DNA from: Ruminococcus sp. CAG:382
GTDB taxonomy: Bacteria > Bacillota > Clostridia > Oscillospirales > CAG-382
NCBI GenBank assembly: GCA_000433115.1
Contig: FR892129.1
Span: forward strand, 1 to 7,229
Reading direction: 5' to 3'
DNA: 7,229 nt
Shown: positions 6,125-7,229 of the stretch, one piece after another
Layout: each line of letters opens with the position of its first letter
How positions within the stretch are numbered: the stretch's first letter is position 1
Translations under genes and position numbers: made by a program
The notes under the pieces: generated by a model
What the model was told of the DNA's origin: nothing
The model's input: only the letters and a program-made list of their open reading frames with translations
Databases searched by the model: none

Positions 6125-7229
6125 GGTAAATAATTTTTCTTACACAAGTATGCTGGCGGCACAAGAACTCGACATTGAATTTCATATAGCTGGAAATTGG
6201 TCGTATGCTTCCGATGAAGAACGAATTGCCGATGAAGAAAAATACGGGATCAAAATTCATCAAATTGATTTTGTGCGCACTCCGTATCATCCGGAAAACA
6301 TGAAAGCATATAAGCAATTAAAATTATTGGTTAAAACCGAAAAATATAATTTTGTCCATTGCAATACACCTATCGGAGGTGTTCTCGGGCGCTTAATTGG
6401 GAAAAAGTGCAATGTTGAAAAAATTATATATCAGGCACACGGCTTTCATTTCTACAAAGGAGCGCCGAAGATAAATTGGCTTGTGTACTATCCCGTTGAA
6501 AAATGGCTTGCCCATTATACCGACGCATTGATTACCATAAACAGTGAGGATTTTGAGCTTGCGAAAGCAAAATTAAACCTGCGCAAAAACGGAAAGGTAT
6601 ACTATGTTCCCGGCGTTGGGATTGATACGTCACAATATAATCTGAGCGAAAAATCCCGGGAGGAAAAAAGGCGTGAATTTGGGCTTGGCGAAGATGATAT
6701 TGCACTGATTTCCATGGGAGATTTGATTGAACGAAAGAATTATGCCACGGCAATCCGTTCAATTGCCGAGACAAATAATCCGAAGTTGCAATATTTTATC
6801 TGCGGAAAAGGTCCGGAGGAAGAAAACCTCAAAGCACTTGCCGAAAGCCTTGGCTTGGCAAAGCAAATTCACTTTCTCGGTTTTCGTTCGGACATCAAAG
6901 AATTGCTTGCTGCCGCCGACATTTTTCTGTTCACTACCAAACAAGAGGGACTGCCCCGTTCTATGATGGAGGCTATGGCTTCCGGACTTCCTTGTATTGC
7001 AAGCAAAATCAGAGGCAACACTGATTTGCTTGACGGCACAGAAGGCGGTTATCTTTGTGAGAGTACGGATTACAAGGACTTTTCCGAGAAAATAAATATT
7101 TTGGCCAAAGATAAAAGCCTGCGTGAAAATGCAGGCAAAAGCAATTTAATAACAATTCAGAAATTCAGCACCGATACCGTTTCAGAGGAAATAAAAGAAA
7201 TTTATTCCGAAGAATTTTTTTTGGGGGGG
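6084..7229 (+). CDS. GT4-family glycosyltransferase (3' end not reached)
   Basis: 382 codons are open from ATG 6084 to the end of the window without a stop. This is a GT-B fold, retaining, GT4-type glycosyltransferase. The N-terminal acceptor domain begins MKKKLLYVLNIA and contains VHCNTPIGGVLGR (91-103) and YQAHGFHFYKG (116-126), a motif typical of polysaccharide glycosyltransferases in Firmicutes. The donor domain contains FICGKGPEE (238-246), HFLGFRSDI (263-271) and the nucleotide-sugar-binding EX7E motif with Glu288 and Glu296 in KQEGLPRSMMEAMASG. The length is close to the usual 370-390 and the final helix (VSEEIKEIYSEE) has been reached, so only a few residues can be missing. It should act on the cytoplasmic face, adding the second sugar to the lipid-linked residue loaded by the upstream transferase; donor and linkage are unknown. 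It overlaps the GNAT gene by 41 bases and has the strongest ribosome binding site of the operon. The terminal codons fall in a T8G7 tract and are unreliable. Confidence 0.9.
   Translation, partial: MKKKLLYVLNIANKVNNFSYTSMLAAQELDIEFHIAGNWSYASDEERIADEEKYGIKIHQIDFVRTPYHPENMKAYKQLKLLVKTEKYNFVHCNTPIGGVLGRLIGKKCNVEKIIYQAHGFHFYKGAPKINWLVYYPVEKWLAHYTDALITINSEDFELAKAKLNLRKNGKVYYVPGVGIDTSQYNLSEKSREEKRREFGLGEDDIALISMGDLIERKNYATAIRSIAETNNPKLQYFICGKGPEEENLKALAESLGLAKQIHFLGFRSDIKELLAAADIFLFTTKQEGLPRSMMEAMASGLPCIASKIRGNTDLLDGTEGGYLCESTDYKDFSEKINILAKDKSLRENAGKSNLITIQKFSTDTVSEEIKEIYSEEFFLGG
7215..7229 (+). repeat. T8G7 homopolymer at the window end
   Basis: Eight T (7215-7222) are followed by seven G (7223-7229), the last bases of the window, inside the last expected codons of the glycosyltransferase gene. 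The composition is unlike anything else in the window. It may be a poly-G sequencing artefact at a contig end, or the beginning of a real tract cut by the window edge. Confidence 0.6.

Noticed and set aside
1..7229. Mobile elements, CRISPR arrays, tRNA or rRNA genes, toxin-antitoxin or defence modules
   Set aside because: No transposase, terminal repeat, regularly spaced repeat, cloverleaf or such protein domain was seen; the S24 fragment alone is not evidence of a prophage.

Overview
The window looks like part of a draft or metagenomic contig from a Gram-positive member of the Clostridia (Bacillota). The grounds are moderate base composition, AGGAGG-type ribosome binding sites, a consensus sigma-A promoter, and protein subtypes I associate with clostridial polysaccharide loci. 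This assignment comes from family recognition by eye, not from a search.

Layout. Bases 1-249 are the 3' end of an S24-peptidase (LexA/phage-repressor-like) gene, closed by a hairpin terminator at 261-292. A near-perfect promoter (TTGACA, 17 bp, TGaTATAAT, 372-400) then opens a glycan-biosynthesis operon on the + strand. Its first gene is a broken initiating sugar-phosphate transferase (about 621-1098): the start is frameshifted, the RP motif is lost and the C-terminus has collapsed. About 200 bases without a recognisable gene follow. The intact genes are a long membrane-bound NDP-sugar 4,6-dehydratase (1307-3394), a DegT/DnrJ/EryC1/StrS PLP aminotransferase (3494-4711), an intact phosphoglycosyl transferase (4714-5472), a GNAT acetyltransferase (5465-6124) and a GT4 glycosyltransferase (6084 to the window end, unfinished). 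From the aminotransferase onward the genes are separated by 2 bases or overlap by 8 and 41 bases, as expected for one co-translated unit.

How the genes fit together (inference from families). The dehydratase makes a UDP-4-keto-6-deoxy-HexNAc, the aminotransferase adds a 4-amino group, the GNAT may N-acetylate that amine, the phosphoglycosyl transferase loads the sugar phosphate onto undecaprenyl phosphate, and the GT4 enzyme adds the second sugar. This parallels PglF-PglE-PglD-PglC-PglA of Campylobacter and EpsC-EpsN-EpsM-EpsL of Bacillus, with a GNAT replacing the usual left-handed beta-helix acetyltransferase. The glycan could be a capsule, exopolysaccharide or protein-linked glycan; flippase and polymerase genes are not in view.

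Most notable: a dead initiating transferase directly behind the strong promoter with a live, divergent one three genes later, which suggests the first sugar of the glycan was swapped. The frameshift lies on a T TTA AAC slippery heptamer, so programmed -1 frameshifting must be considered, although the ruined 3' half argues for decay. The window ends in T8G7, which may be a sequencing or assembly artefact. I see no mobile element, CRISPR array, tRNA or rRNA, and no clearly new system.
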